Shown in pieces: positions 32,824 through 41,552 of a stretch of 64,000 nucleotides of DNA (position 1 is the stretch's first letter; every line of letters begins with the position of its first letter). Under the pieces are notes generated by a model, which was given only the letters and a program-made list of their open reading frames with translations, made no database searches and was not told where the DNA came from. The DNA comes from Terrimonas rubra (GTDB lineage Bacteria; Bacteroidota; Bacteroidia; Chitinophagales; Chitinophagaceae): NCBI RefSeq assembly GCF_042686025.1, contig NZ_JBHUOZ010000001.1:1798001-1862000 (forward strand). Reading direction: 5' to 3'. A program made the translations under genes and the position numbers.

Positions 32824-33318
32824 ATGGAATTAAATATAAGACGACATAAACCTTTTTTAATAGGGGCTTGGGTTAATGCAATTACTTTACTGTTAATAGT
32901 ATGTGTGAATATTATTTCAATTTGGTATTTCCGTAAAGAGGGAATTAAGGGTTCATACCTTAGTCCATGGATAATAATTTGGAGCATAATATTACTTGCG
33001 GAGGTCATTGTTTATATTAAAATACGAAGATTAATATATCGTAAACTTTGGGTTTGGATACATGTTTTATTAATTAACATAGCTTTATTTATCATTCCAA
33101 TGTCTGCTGGTTTTTTAGGTACATTGGTTTATGATGAAAGTGAAAATGTGCGTACCACCGCTCTTTGGTTGTTTAAAAATTTAATTTATTTTATTTTTGC
33201 GTTCTTAATATTAGGGCACCTTTTCTTCGCCTTAACTTTGTTTAAAAGTTTTCAACTCAAAAAATCTGCTGGAAAGAATGATGAAGCTCCCGGACTCCTT
33301 GATGAATTCGTTAACTAA
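32824..33318 (+). CDS. AT-rich four-helix membrane protein, unknown function
   Basis: A 164-residue protein with four predicted transmembrane helices (~15-35, 45-65, 75-100, 118-142; e.g. IGAWVNAITLLLIVCVNIISI, WVWIHVLLINIALFIIP) and a short charged C-terminus (GKNDEAPGLLDEFVN). No family recognised. Its AT-rich base use stands out from both neighbours. It begins 17 bp after pntB and its last 41 bases overlap the start of the RsmF-like gene, so it is probably co-transcribed, and its end may have been remodelled by the neighbour. Confidence 0.72.
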   Translation: MELNIRRHKPFLIGAWVNAITLLLIVCVNIISIWYFRKEGIKGSYLSPWIIIWSIILLAEVIVYIKIRRLIYRKLWVWIHVLLINIALFIIPMSAGFLGTLVYDESENVRTTALWLFKNLIYFIFAFLILGHLFFALTLFKSFQLKKSAGKNDEAPGLLDEFVN

Positions 33319-34642
33319 TGCCAATGGCTTTAACCGGGAAGCTTTTGAAGCTGTACACACATCAGGCGAACAGATCACTTCTATCCGCATCAATCCCAAT
33401 AAAATAAAGGATAATGCCGTATTGCCTTTTACGATTGATACGCTTCCCCCTGTCCCCTGGACCACTAACGGTTACTACCTGCCTGAACGCCCTTCCTTTA
33501 CATTTGACCCCTTATTCCATGCAGGTACTTACTATGTACAGGAGGCCAGCAGTATGTTTGTGGAACAGGCTTTGCGCCAGACAACCGACCTGTCACAGCC
33601 TTTAAAGGTATTGGACCTATGCGCCGCCCCGGGTGGTAAATCTACCCATTTACAATCATTGATCAGTCCTCACAGTTTACTCGTGAGTAATGAGGTAATT
33701 CGCAGCCGGGCTAATATTTTAAAAGATAATATCATTAAATGGGGAGCAGATAATGTGGTGATCACTAATAATGATCCGGCACATTTTAAACCGCTTACCG
33801 GGTATTTTGATGTGATACTGGTAGATGCACCCTGCAGTGGCAGCGGCCTTTTCAGGCGTGATGAAGAAGCGATAGCCGAATGGAGCGAGGATAATGTAAA
33901 CCTCTGCTGCCAGCGCCAGCAGCGAATCCTGGCTGATATATGGCCCTGTCTGAAGGAAGGCGGTATACTCATCTATTCCACCTGTTCCTTTTCGCAAAAA
34001 GAAGATGAGGATATTGTACAATGGATGGTGGAGGAATACAATGCCCTGGTAAAACCATTGACCCTTCAAGCGGAATGGGGCATAGTTGCCGGTGAAAATG
34101 GTTATCGTTTCTGGCCCGACCAGGTAAAGGGCGAAGGATTTTTCCTCGCCTGTTTGCAAAAGCAAACACCCGAAGCCGAGGTAGCGATTAAAACAAAAAG
34201 AAAAACGGAATCCCCGGCTAAATCACAGTTAACAGGTATACAGCAATGGCTGGCACCAGCTGCGGCACAACAGTTCATCGTACATGAACAGACCGTGTAT
34301 GCCTGGTCGGGTATGTTATTAACGCAGGGCAGCTTTTTACTGGATAAATTAAAAGTGATCTACTCCGGTACCAAACTCGGAGAACTAATGCGGGATAAAT
34401 TAATTCCCGATCATGCCCTGGCCATGAATCCTGCTTTGCAGGGTAAAATACAGTCGGCGGACTTAGATCATGACGATGCTATTGCTTTTTTGCAACGTAA
34501 AGATATTAAGCAGTTACCGGCAACCAAAGGCTGGCAACTGGCTGCATACAAAGGGCACGCCCTGGGTTGGATGAATGTATTTCCGAACCGTATTAATAAC
34601 TATTATCCGAAAGAATTAAGGATATTGAAAGATAGCCTGTGA
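33278..34642 (+). CDS. RsmF/Nol1-type RNA cytosine-C5 methyltransferase
   Basis: A 454-residue SAM-dependent m5C methyltransferase of the RsmB/RsmF/NOP2 group. Seen: VQEASSMFVEQALRQ, motif I VLDLCAAPGGKSTHLQSL, motif IV DVILVDAPCSGSGLFRRDE and the catalytic Cys in IYSTCSFSQKEDEDIVQWM. A C-terminal RNA-binding-type region follows (PUA-like, ~330-454, with AYKGHALGWMNVFPNRINNYYP at the end). It probably modifies a ribosomal RNA cytosine, as RsmF does. Start ambiguous between 33278 and 33281. Confidence 0.93.
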   Translation: MMKLPDSLMNSLTNANGFNREAFEAVHTSGEQITSIRINPNKIKDNAVLPFTIDTLPPVPWTTNGYYLPERPSFTFDPLFHAGTYYVQEASSMFVEQALRQTTDLSQPLKVLDLCAAPGGKSTHLQSLISPHSLLVSNEVIRSRANILKDNIIKWGADNVVITNNDPAHFKPLTGYFDVILVDAPCSGSGLFRRDEEAIAEWSEDNVNLCCQRQQRILADIWPCLKEGGILIYSTCSFSQKEDEDIVQWMVEEYNALVKPLTLQAEWGIVAGENGYRFWPDQVKGEGFFLACLQKQTPEAEVAIKTKRKTESPAKSQLTGIQQWLAPAAAQQFIVHEQTVYAWSGMLLTQGSFLLDKLKVIYSGTKLGELMRDKLIPDHALAMNPALQGKIQSADLDHDDAIAFLQRKDIKQLPATKGWQLAAYKGHALGWMNVFPNRINNYYPKELRILKDSL

Positions 34643-34712
34643 TTATAGGTATAGGGTGTAAGGTGTAGGGTATGAGGTGTAAGGTTTAAGATATAAGGTG
34701 TAAGGCCTAAGG
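34643..34712. repeat. GGTGTAAG-type short-period block (H1)
   Basis: Seventy bases of degenerate 7-8-bp words such as GGTGTAAGGTGTAGGGTATG between the RsmF-like gene and the convergent gene at 34716. A second block of the same words lies at 36038-36130. Confidence 0.75.
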
Positions 34713-34715
34713 TGT

Positions 34716-35975
34716 TTATTTTTCGCCGGGCTCATAGTCCTGCGGTAACATGGTGCTTATTTTTTCATTAAAGCCCCACCAGGCCGTAGCCAGTAATTTA
34801 TCGGGATAAAAATAACTTCCATCCGGAGCAATGAACAAGGGTGTTTCTTCTGTAATGAAAATAAGGGAACGCTGGTAATATGGTTTCCGGTTCTCATGAA
34901 AAAAATCAAGATAAGCCTGGTCTTCCATACCGTTTTTATAGGTAATAGACAGGTAGTTGGGAAAGTAGATCAGTTTATACTGACCCTCTTTACCAATGGA
35001 AATACTATCCAGTGTCATAAAATCCCTGCCATACTCTTCAATAAAATCATTCTGGCGTAAAACCCGCCTGTAATATTCTGTTGAATCGGGTGAAACAGCC
35101 CCAGGTTTTACCTGTACAGCCGAATCTTTTGTAGCCGGTGTATTGCTGCGTGTACTTACAAAAATATTTCCGCTCATGCCAACTGGCCCCAGTTTACGCA
35201 CCCTTTGTTTTTCGAGGTTGGGGTGTTTCACCATACGGCGTACTTCAAACCCTTCTTCCAGCAGCTTATCATTGTACAGGGCTGTAAAAAAATGTTTCAT
35301 CGATCCGTAATAGGCTTTCTCCCTGTTCTTTACCCAGCGTTTTTTAGGATCTTTATCATCCTTTCCCAGTTGTGTAAACAAAGTATAACCATAATAAGTA
35401 GTCGATCCTTCTCTGAACTTCATTTCAAAAGCTTCCAGCTGGTATTCAATTTTATAACCCAGTACTTTATTTTCAATAACCAGTGGTTTATCGGCAATAG
35501 CTTCTAAGCGGTTACTGCGTTTATAATAACGGAACCGGATATCCTTATGATTTTTTAAAATACAATCTTTGGCGTTGGTGTTATTGCCGATAAAACTTCC
35601 TAAAAAAGTTTTGCCCCACTTCTCCCAGCTTTCCTCTACAAATGGCTCCAGTACTACATTATCCAGCTCCACCAGCTTTTCCTTCATTTCCACGCGCAGT
35701 TTAAGCGGCAGCTGCTCAGTGGTAAATGAAAAAACAGTTGTCTCAAAACCTACCGATGTGGACACCAGCTCATACTTCCCCGGTTTAATATCGGTTATTT
35801 CAAAATACCCGGATGAGTTGGTGGTGGTGCCCTTGGAGGTATTGGTTAAAAATACACTTACGCCACTGATGGGTTGCCTGGTTACACCATTCACCACCGT
35901 TCCCCTGATAGTTTGCTGGGATAAAACATTACCTGCCAGCCACAATAATAAAATGGATGTAAGTATCAGTCGCAT
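34716..35975 (-). CDS. Exported carboxypeptidase-regulatory-like domain protein
   Basis: A 419-residue protein: a signal peptide (MRLILTSILLLWLAGNVLS), a CarboxypepD_reg-like beta-sandwich (~21-105; TIRGTVVNGVTRQPISGVSV, TTNSSGYFEITDIKPGKYEL), then a ~300-residue region (e.g. KDCILKNHKDIRFRYYKRSN) resembling DUF5686-like surface proteins without the terminal barrel. Probably a periplasmic or surface protein. A one-mismatch -7 (TATCTTCG) ends four bases before the ATG. No transport partner such as SusC/D is near. Confidence 0.82.
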   Translation of the reverse strand: MRLILTSILLLWLAGNVLSQQTIRGTVVNGVTRQPISGVSVFLTNTSKGTTTNSSGYFEITDIKPGKYELVSTSVGFETTVFSFTTEQLPLKLRVEMKEKLVELDNVVLEPFVEESWEKWGKTFLGSFIGNNTNAKDCILKNHKDIRFRYYKRSNRLEAIADKPLVIENKVLGYKIEYQLEAFEMKFREGSTTYYGYTLFTQLGKDDKDPKKRWVKNREKAYYGSMKHFFTALYNDKLLEEGFEVRRMVKHPNLEKQRVRKLGPVGMSGNIFVSTRSNTPATKDSAVQVKPGAVSPDSTEYYRRVLRQNDFIEEYGRDFMTLDSISIGKEGQYKLIYFPNYLSITYKNGMEDQAYLDFFHENRKPYYQRSLIFITEETPLFIAPDGSYFYPDKLLATAWWGFNEKISTMLPQDYEPGEK

Positions 35976-36037
35976 CTTACGAAGATAGTAATATGTTGCG
36001 AAGATTTCGTAATGATTGAATGTTAATTATGGTTAAG

Positions 36038-36130
36038 AAGGGGGGTGTAGGGTATAGGGTTTAAGGTGTAGGGCATAAGGTATAGGGTGTAGGGCGAAAG
36101 CTTTAGGGCTTAAAGTGTGGGGTAAATGGC
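36038..36130. repeat. GGTGTAGGG-type short-period block (H2)
   Basis: The gap 35976-36200 has no gene; it holds degenerate words such as GGTGTAGGGTATAGGGTTT, closely resembling block H1, then the yebC terminator. Confidence 0.75.
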
Positions 36131-36147
36131 TTAGCGTGCAGCGGCAT

Positions 36148-36183
36148 AAAAAAAGGCGTAAGTCCTTTCGTTCTTACGCCTTT
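36148..36183 (-). terminator. Rho-independent terminator after yebC
   Basis: Minus-strand stem AAAGGCGTAAG/CTTACGCCTTT with a short loop, followed by a seven-T run. Confidence 0.88.
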
Positions 36184-36200
36184 CTCATTATTTACTTTGT

Positions 36201-36923
36201 TTAGCCCATATTGTGAAACACTTTCTGCACGTCTTCGTCCTGCTCCAGTCTTTCAATCAGTTTACTCACGTCCTCGGCCTGTGCATCGGTTACCGGTACT
36301 GTTGTAGTAGGTATCCATTCCAGCTCGGCGCTGATAGGCGTAATATTTTTTTCTTCCAGCGCATTTTGCATATTACCAAAATCGGTAAAGCCAACACGCA
36401 CCACAATCACTTCTTTTCCTTCTTCAGTGGTACTTTCGCCTAATTCCTCCAGGCCAAAATCAATCAGTTCCAGTTCCAGGTCATCCGTATTCAACCCTTC
36501 AGGGTTTAATTTAAATACCCCCATTTTTTTAAACTGGAATGCCACACTGCCGCTGTTACCCATCGCGCCATGACCTTTTGTAAAATGACTTTTTACATTG
36601 GCTACTGTACGCACATGGTTATCGGTGGCCGTTTCTACCAGCAGGGCTACCCCATGCGGTGCGTAACCTTCGTATAATATCTCGTCATACGTTTCCATCT
36701 CCTTGCCCTGTGCCCGTTTAATAGCCGCTTCTACGCGGTCTTTGGGCATGTTCACACTCTTGGCATTCTGAAAACAACGGCGTAAGGCAGCGTTGCTCGA
36801 TGGGTCCGGTCCGCCGGCTTTCACTGCAATTGCAATCTCTTTTCCAATACGTGTAAACTGTTTGGCCATACGGTCGTAACGGGCAAACATACTGGCCTTA
36901 CGTACCTCAAAAATTCTTCCCAT
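36201..36923 (-). CDS. yebC: YebC/PmpR-family protein
   Basis: A 240-residue member of the YebC/PmpR/TACO1 family. Seen: MGRIFEVRKASMFARYDRMAKQ-type start (family: AGHSKW...RK..D..R.K.F in many members, slightly divergent here), FTRIGKEIAIAVKAGGPDPSSN, NMPKDRVEAAIKRAQGKE, YEGYAPHGVALLVETATDN, and HFTKGHGAMGNSGSVAF. The family is annotated as transcription regulators; recent work on some members points to translation. Terminator at 36148. The role here is not decided by sequence. Confidence 0.93.
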   Translation of the reverse strand: MGRIFEVRKASMFARYDRMAKQFTRIGKEIAIAVKAGGPDPSSNAALRRCFQNAKSVNMPKDRVEAAIKRAQGKEMETYDEILYEGYAPHGVALLVETATDNHVRTVANVKSHFTKGHGAMGNSGSVAFQFKKMGVFKLNPEGLNTDDLELELIDFGLEELGESTTEEGKEVIVVRVGFTDFGNMQNALEEKNITPISAELEWIPTTTVPVTDAQAEDVSKLIERLEQDEDVQKVFHNMG

Positions 36924-36957
36924 AATATACTATTATACCTTTACCCGCCTGGGTCAA

Positions 36958-37060
36958 GGCTGCTTATTTATTTTATTATTTGTTGGTCAGCAGCAATGCT
37001 GTTATCAGCTTCCGTTGCGTCGCACACTGCATCGTTCCCGCCGCTTATCAGCTATTAATA
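36958..37060 (+). repeat. Mosaic repeat fragment, TTGCGTCGC variant (F)
   Basis: The 196-bp gap upstream of yebC contains CCGTTGCGTCGCACACTGCA near 37012-37031 and flanking GCTGTTATCAGC-like words. The same core variant occurs in copies E (58658-58672) and G (52016-52026). Confidence 0.6.
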
Positions 37061-37119
37061 ATCTCCCGGTAGAATGAGTTATAACAATAAACGGTGCCGC
37101 AAATGTACAAAACCTGTGC

Positions 37120-37440
37120 TTACGAATAACGCACCGCTGTACCCGAAGCTACCACCATTAACATACTGCCACCGCTGCCTACTGTTTCAAAATCAAGATC
37201 AATACCAATTACGGCATTGGCACCCAGGGCCTGGGCCTTATGGCTCAGCTCATTCAATGCATTTTGACGGGCTTCTTCCAGCACTTTTTCATAAGTACCG
37301 CTACGGCCGCCAAAAAAGTCACGCAGGCCTCCCATGATGTCTTTTAAAAAATTAGCACCGATGATTACTTCAGCTGATATTACGCCTTTATAATCTTCTA
37401 TTGTGCGTCCTTCAATGTTGTTGGTGGTAGTTAATAACAT
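37120..37440 (-). CDS. UPF0145/YbjQ-family protein
   Basis: A 106-residue heavy-metal-binding-domain-like (YbjQ, UPF0145) protein. Seen: TIEDYKGVISAEVIIGANFL, the MGGLRDFFGGRSGTYEKVLEEAR turn-helix and GANAVIGIDLDFETVG. These proteins form oligomers; the function is not settled. Start: ATG 37440 (MLLTTTNNIEG) is well placed 18 nt after a perfect -7 TATCTTTG. A 206-residue reading from 37740 was rejected because it runs over the opposite frame of the GH97 gene end. Confidence 0.92.
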   Translation of the reverse strand: MLLTTTNNIEGRTIEDYKGVISAEVIIGANFLKDIMGGLRDFFGGRSGTYEKVLEEARQNALNELSHKAQALGANAVIGIDLDFETVGSGGSMLMVVASGTAVRYS

Positions 37441-37458
37441 AAAGTCAGGTTTATCCTG

Positions 37459-37466
37459 CAAAGATA
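37459..37466 (-). promoter_or_regulatory. -7 element for the UPF0145 gene
   Basis: Minus-strand TATCTTTG (perfect) 18 nt before the ATG at 37440. It supports that start over the longer reading. Confidence 0.5.
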
Positions 37467-37501
37467 ATAACAGGAAACATATCCGCCGGTTTGTTATTAG
37501 G

Positions 37502-39601
37502 CTACAATTTCCTGATACTGATGGCCACACCGCCGCTGGGGGCCAGTTTTTGGGCAATTTTGGTTTTAGAGGTGATCGTTTTTTTATAAATATGGTAGGC
37601 CTGTGGGTTGGTAATATAATGGGCATCTTTGGCATCCTCGTAAATAATAGCCTCGTATTTTGCCCCCGGGTCCAGGAAACTGAACTGAATGTCAAGGGTC
37701 CTGGCATTCTCGTCCGTAATGCCACCCACAAACCAGTCATCTTTCCCTTTTGCTTTACGGGATGTTAAAATATAATCACCCGGCTCAGCGGCCAGTATTT
37801 TGGTGTCATCCCAATCCACGGCCACGTCCTTAATAAACCGGAAGGCATCGGGAAAACGTTCATAATTATCAATAATATCTGCTGCCATCTGTAAAGGACT
37901 ATACATCACCACGTATAAGGCCAGCTGTTTAACCAGGGTGGTCTTTACAAAACGGGTATCGTCTTTTTTATAATAACTCAGCTGTGTCTGGAAAATGCCG
38001 GGTGTATAATCCATTGGTCCGCCCATAAACCGGGTAAAGGGTAATATGGTCTGGTGGTCGGGGTTATTGCCCCCAAAAGCTTCATATTCTGTGCCTCGGG
38101 CTGCTTCGGCTGCTATCCAGTTGGGGTAAGTACGGTGCAGGCCGGTAGGGTGTACCGATTCATGCGAGTTCACCATCATTTTATATTGGGCGGCTTTATC
38201 CACTACCCGCTGGTAATGCTCAATCATCCATTGGCTGTAATGGTGTTCGCCGCGGGGAATAATATTCCCTACATAACCTGTTTTTACCGCGTTATACCCA
38301 TAGTTCCGCATCAGTTTAAAAGCAGTATCCAGGTGTCTTTCGTAATTCGTTACTGCCGAGGATGTTTCATGGTGCATAATGATCTTTACGCCTTTGGCAT
38401 GAGCATAGGCATTCAGTTCTTTCAAATCAAAATCCGGGTAGGGTGTTACAAAATCAAATACATACTCCTTCGATTTACCAAACCAGTCTTCCCAGCCTTC
38501 ATTCCAGCCCTCTACCAGTACACCGTCAAAGCCATGTTTGGCAGCAAAATCAATATACTTTTTTACATAACTGTTGTTCGCTCCATGGGTGCCGTTCGGG
38601 GTGGTTTTAGTATAATCGGTTTTACCCAAGTGTACATTGTCCAGGTTGGTATAACTCCAGCTTTTCTGGCCAAATATCATCTCCCACCAAACGCCTACAT
38701 ACTTTACAGGTTTTATCCAGTCGGTAGAAGTATACGGGGTTGGGTCATTCAGGTTCAAAATTAACTTAGAGCTTAACATGGCCGGTGCATTATCAGCCAC
38801 TACAATGGTACGCCAGGGTGTATGAAAAGGTGTTTGTATATAGCCTTTATTACCTTGCCCGTCGGGTGTTAAATGCGCTTTAAATGTATAATTCTTCGCA
38901 TCAATATTCAAACAATAACCGGGGTAACCTATCAGGGCTGCTTCATGTATATTTACATATACTTTACCATCCGGCGATTTTAATTGTACCGGGGTTTGTA
39001 CCGATAGCGGAACAATCTTTTGGGAGGCATTGCCGTCATAGGATTTATCAAACAGGGCGGGTATGGCCGATAAGGTGGAACGGGTATAATTATATTCCTC
39101 CGTATCATAATCACCCGGTATCCACCAGGCCGTATAATCTTCGGTCAGTTTTATCTCGGTATCTTCTTCGGTAATAACAAAGTAGTTCAGGTTTTGCTGC
39201 TCGGGAAATTCATAACGAAATCCCAGGCCATCATTGAATAACCTGAAACGGATACGAATGCTCCTTTTTTCTTTGGGCTGTTGTAAGGTAACCAGTAACT
39301 CGTTATAATGGTTGGTAATGCTTTTAACCTCTCCCAATACAGGCTGCCATTGCTCATTAAAGGTGTTTTGTTGCTGGTCGCTTATGGTAAAACCGCCATG
39401 CAGGGAAGCGCCTTCTTTCAGGGTAAGTCCTAGCTTACTGTTGTTTACCAGTAGCTTATTTTTAAAACTTAACTGGTAATATGGCACACTATCCGTTAGT
39501 TTAAATTGTAACTGTAATTGTCCGTCCGGGGAGCTTATCTGTTGTGCACGGGTAACAACCTGCAGCAATACCAGGCAAAATAGTACAAGCAAATTTTTCA
39601 T
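37502..39601 (-). CDS. Glycoside hydrolase family 97 protein (SusB-like)
   Basis: A 699-residue exported glycosidase, read from ATG 39601 with a signal peptide (MKNLLVLFCLVLLQVVTRA). GH97 layout: N-terminal beta-super-sandwich (~20-275), a TIM barrel with VGVWWEMIFGQKSW, GVLVEGWNEGWEDWFG, HHETSSAV and VKTGYVGNIIPRGEHHYSQW, and a C-terminal beta domain. Members are alpha-glucosidases or alpha-galactosidases; the particular specificity is not fixed by what I can see. No susC/susD genes are near. Perfect -7 TACATTTG is 31 nt upstream of the start. Confidence 0.94.
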   Translation of the reverse strand: MKNLLVLFCLVLLQVVTRAQQISSPDGQLQLQFKLTDSVPYYQLSFKNKLLVNNSKLGLTLKEGASLHGGFTISDQQQNTFNEQWQPVLGEVKSITNHYNELLVTLQQPKEKRSIRIRFRLFNDGLGFRYEFPEQQNLNYFVITEEDTEIKLTEDYTAWWIPGDYDTEEYNYTRSTLSAIPALFDKSYDGNASQKIVPLSVQTPVQLKSPDGKVYVNIHEAALIGYPGYCLNIDAKNYTFKAHLTPDGQGNKGYIQTPFHTPWRTIVVADNAPAMLSSKLILNLNDPTPYTSTDWIKPVKYVGVWWEMIFGQKSWSYTNLDNVHLGKTDYTKTTPNGTHGANNSYVKKYIDFAAKHGFDGVLVEGWNEGWEDWFGKSKEYVFDFVTPYPDFDLKELNAYAHAKGVKIIMHHETSSAVTNYERHLDTAFKLMRNYGYNAVKTGYVGNIIPRGEHHYSQWMIEHYQRVVDKAAQYKMMVNSHESVHPTGLHRTYPNWIAAEAARGTEYEAFGGNNPDHQTILPFTRFMGGPMDYTPGIFQTQLSYYKKDDTRFVKTTLVKQLALYVVMYSPLQMAADIIDNYERFPDAFRFIKDVAVDWDDTKILAAEPGDYILTSRKAKGKDDWFVGGITDENARTLDIQFSFLDPGAKYEAIIYEDAKDAHYITNPQAYHIYKKTITSKTKIAQKLAPSGGVAISIRKL

Positions 39602-39632
39602 ATAGCTGTATTTTAATAATAAAGAGAGTAAG

Positions 39633-39640
39633 CAAATGTA
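39633..39640 (-). promoter_or_regulatory. -7 element for the GH97 gene
   Basis: Minus-strand TACATTTG (perfect), 31 nt before the ATG at 39601. It lies inside the longer in-frame reading from 39670, so it supports the shorter one. Confidence 0.5.
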
Positions 39641-39684
39641 GGGTTTTTTATAATTGTGTACTAAGTACATATTAAATTGTAGTT

Positions 39685-39720
39685 ATAAAAAAGCCGCCCG
39701 TATAACAGGCGGCTTTAATT
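39685..39720 (-). terminator. Rho-independent terminator after the amino acid permease gene
   Basis: Minus-strand stem AAAGCCGCC/GGCGGCTTT with a nine-base loop and a six-T run. Confidence 0.9.
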
Positions 39721-39737
39721 TATACAGGCAATAATAG

Positions 39738-41369
39738 TTATTTACCCGGGTTATTAAGTTTACTGTTTTTCTTACTGTAACCGAAGTAGATGATAAAGCC
39801 AAGTGCTAACCAGGCGCCTAAACGAGCCCAGTTTTCCCAGCCTAAACCAAATATCATGGCACCGCAGGCAACAATGCCCAGGATAGGAACAAAAGGCACC
39901 AATGGTGTTTTGAACTGGCGTGGCATATTCGGCTCGGTCTTACGTAAAATAATTACCGCGGCACATACCAGCATAAAGGCAAACAGGGTACCGATGCTGG
40001 TCATATGACCCACCACATCACCCGGTACAAAAGCGGCAAATAAGGCTACCAGTATCAGGATCACCATATTTCCTTTATAAGGTGTTTTGTATTTAGGGTG
40101 TACTTCAGAAAATACTTTGGGTAATAAACCGTCTTTACTCATGGAGAAGAATACACGGCTTTGGCCTAATAACATTACCAGGATCACCGAAGAGAAACCG
40201 GCTAAGATGGCAACCGTTACCGATTTGCTTAACCAGCCATATTCCGGCATTGACTCCCTGATAGCCGCTACTACCGATGCTTCACCACCTTTTGACGGGT
40301 CACGGAAGAACTCCAGCGGAGCCAGACCGGTCAGTACGTGAGAGAACAGAACATATAAAATAGTACAAACGATCAGTGAACCCAGGATACCGAAAGGCAT
40401 AGCTTTTTTAGGATTCTTGGTTTCCTGCGCTGCTGTACTTACCGCATCAAAACCAATGAATGCAAAGAACACCGTACCGGCTGCACCCAGTATACCCATT
40501 ATACCACCGAAGTTGTGGGTAATACCCTGGTGATCTACATACTTGGTAGCTTCAGGTATATATGGTACGTGGTAAGCAGGATTGATATGGCTCCAGCCTA
40601 ATGCAATGATCAGTACTACGATGGCCACTTTAATGATCACAATAAGGTTATTCACAAAAGCAGATTCCTGTGTACCTCTTATAAGCAGTAAACTAATGGC
40701 GGTTACAATACCCAGTGCCGGTAAATTAATAATACCATTTTTTACCGATACCGTTTCCTGCAGGGCTTGCGGTAATTTTTGCAACACATCATTATCAATG
40801 GCTACCCGATTGTTGGCCAGCAGGTTTTGCATGGAAGCTTCACTTAAAAAGCCGCTGTACTGTGCTGCTTCCGAAGCATTGGCAATATTAATGGTGTTTA
40901 AATGCTGGAAAGGGGAGTGACACCATTCATACGGGACGGGACTGGTGTTAAACACTTCTACTAATAAATTATTTAAATACTCGCTCCAGGCTATACCTAC
41001 CGTGGCGGCACCTACTGCATACTCCAGTACAAGGTCCCAACCAATGATCCAGGCCAGTAATTCACCCATGGTAGCATAAGTATAGGTATAAGCACTACCC
41101 GAGATTGGAATGGAAGAGGAGAGCTCCGCGTAACACAGACCCGCCAGCGCACAACCCACAGCAGCCAGTAAAAAGGCCAGTGTTACCGAAGGACCGGCAT
41201 TTTGAGAGGCGGCGGCGGCGGTGCGTACAAACAGGCCTGCACCAATAATGGCACCAATACCTAACGCAACCAAACCCCAGCCGGTTAAGGTTCTTTTTAG
41301 TGAGTGTTCACCCGTTTCATTTGCCTCAGCCAGTAAGGAATCAATGGGCTTTTTAATAAAAATACTCAT
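39738..41369 (-). CDS. APC-family amino acid permease (cationic amino acid transporter-like)
   Basis: A 543-residue inner-membrane transporter with 12-13 helices. Seen: LVALGIGAIIGAGLFVRTA (helix 1 of the APC fold, with the GAIIGAG substrate loop), AGLCYAELSSSIPISGSAYTY, the FAFIGFDAVSTAAQETKNPK signature and MPFGILGSLIVC. It matches the cationic-amino-acid-transporter group, with a large periplasmic loop between helices 4 and 5 (~150-225). Substrate specificity is unproven. Divergent from the DAACS symporter at 41553. Confidence 0.94.
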   Translation of the reverse strand: MSIFIKKPIDSLLAEANETGEHSLKRTLTGWGLVALGIGAIIGAGLFVRTAAAASQNAGPSVTLAFLLAAVGCALAGLCYAELSSSIPISGSAYTYTYATMGELLAWIIGWDLVLEYAVGAATVGIAWSEYLNNLLVEVFNTSPVPYEWCHSPFQHLNTINIANASEAAQYSGFLSEASMQNLLANNRVAIDNDVLQKLPQALQETVSVKNGIINLPALGIVTAISLLLIRGTQESAFVNNLIVIIKVAIVVLIIALGWSHINPAYHVPYIPEATKYVDHQGITHNFGGIMGILGAAGTVFFAFIGFDAVSTAAQETKNPKKAMPFGILGSLIVCTILYVLFSHVLTGLAPLEFFRDPSKGGEASVVAAIRESMPEYGWLSKSVTVAILAGFSSVILVMLLGQSRVFFSMSKDGLLPKVFSEVHPKYKTPYKGNMVILILVALFAAFVPGDVVGHMTSIGTLFAFMLVCAAVIILRKTEPNMPRQFKTPLVPFVPILGIVACGAMIFGLGWENWARLGAWLALGFIIYFGYSKKNSKLNNPGK

Positions 41370-41515
41370 AAGTTGGAAATTGTAGTTTTATATGCAGTTT
41401 TTTAAATGCAGCCTGAAAAGTAAGGATTTATCGGAAAACAGCATGAAAAAGATTTACTTAATCATTAACTTTTCAGATATTAAATATTTTAAATCATTTT
41501 TTGACCCGAAACCTT

Positions 41516-41523
41516 TAGTTTTG
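41516..41523 (+). promoter_or_regulatory. -7 element for the DAACS symporter gene
   Basis: TAGTTTTG (perfect), 29 nt before the ATG at 41553; no good -33 at the usual distance. Confidence 0.45.
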
Positions 41524-41552
41524 AAACCAATGCTTTTACCAACTGTTTACAC

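Noticed and set aside
36920..36960. A sigma-70-like TTGACC...TATAAT upstream of yebC
   Set aside because: The spacing is only 14 bp and Bacteroidota promoters normally use TAnnTTTG; chance match is likely.
37441..37740. N-terminal extension of the UPF0145 protein to 206 residues
   Set aside because: The extra 100 residues have no similarity to the family, are Pro/Arg-rich and overlap the end of the GH97 gene; a -7 element sits within the extension.
38054..38764. A 236-residue plus-strand ORF inside the GH97 gene
   Set aside because: Shadow frame with no recognisable domain, overlapping a strong GH97 match.
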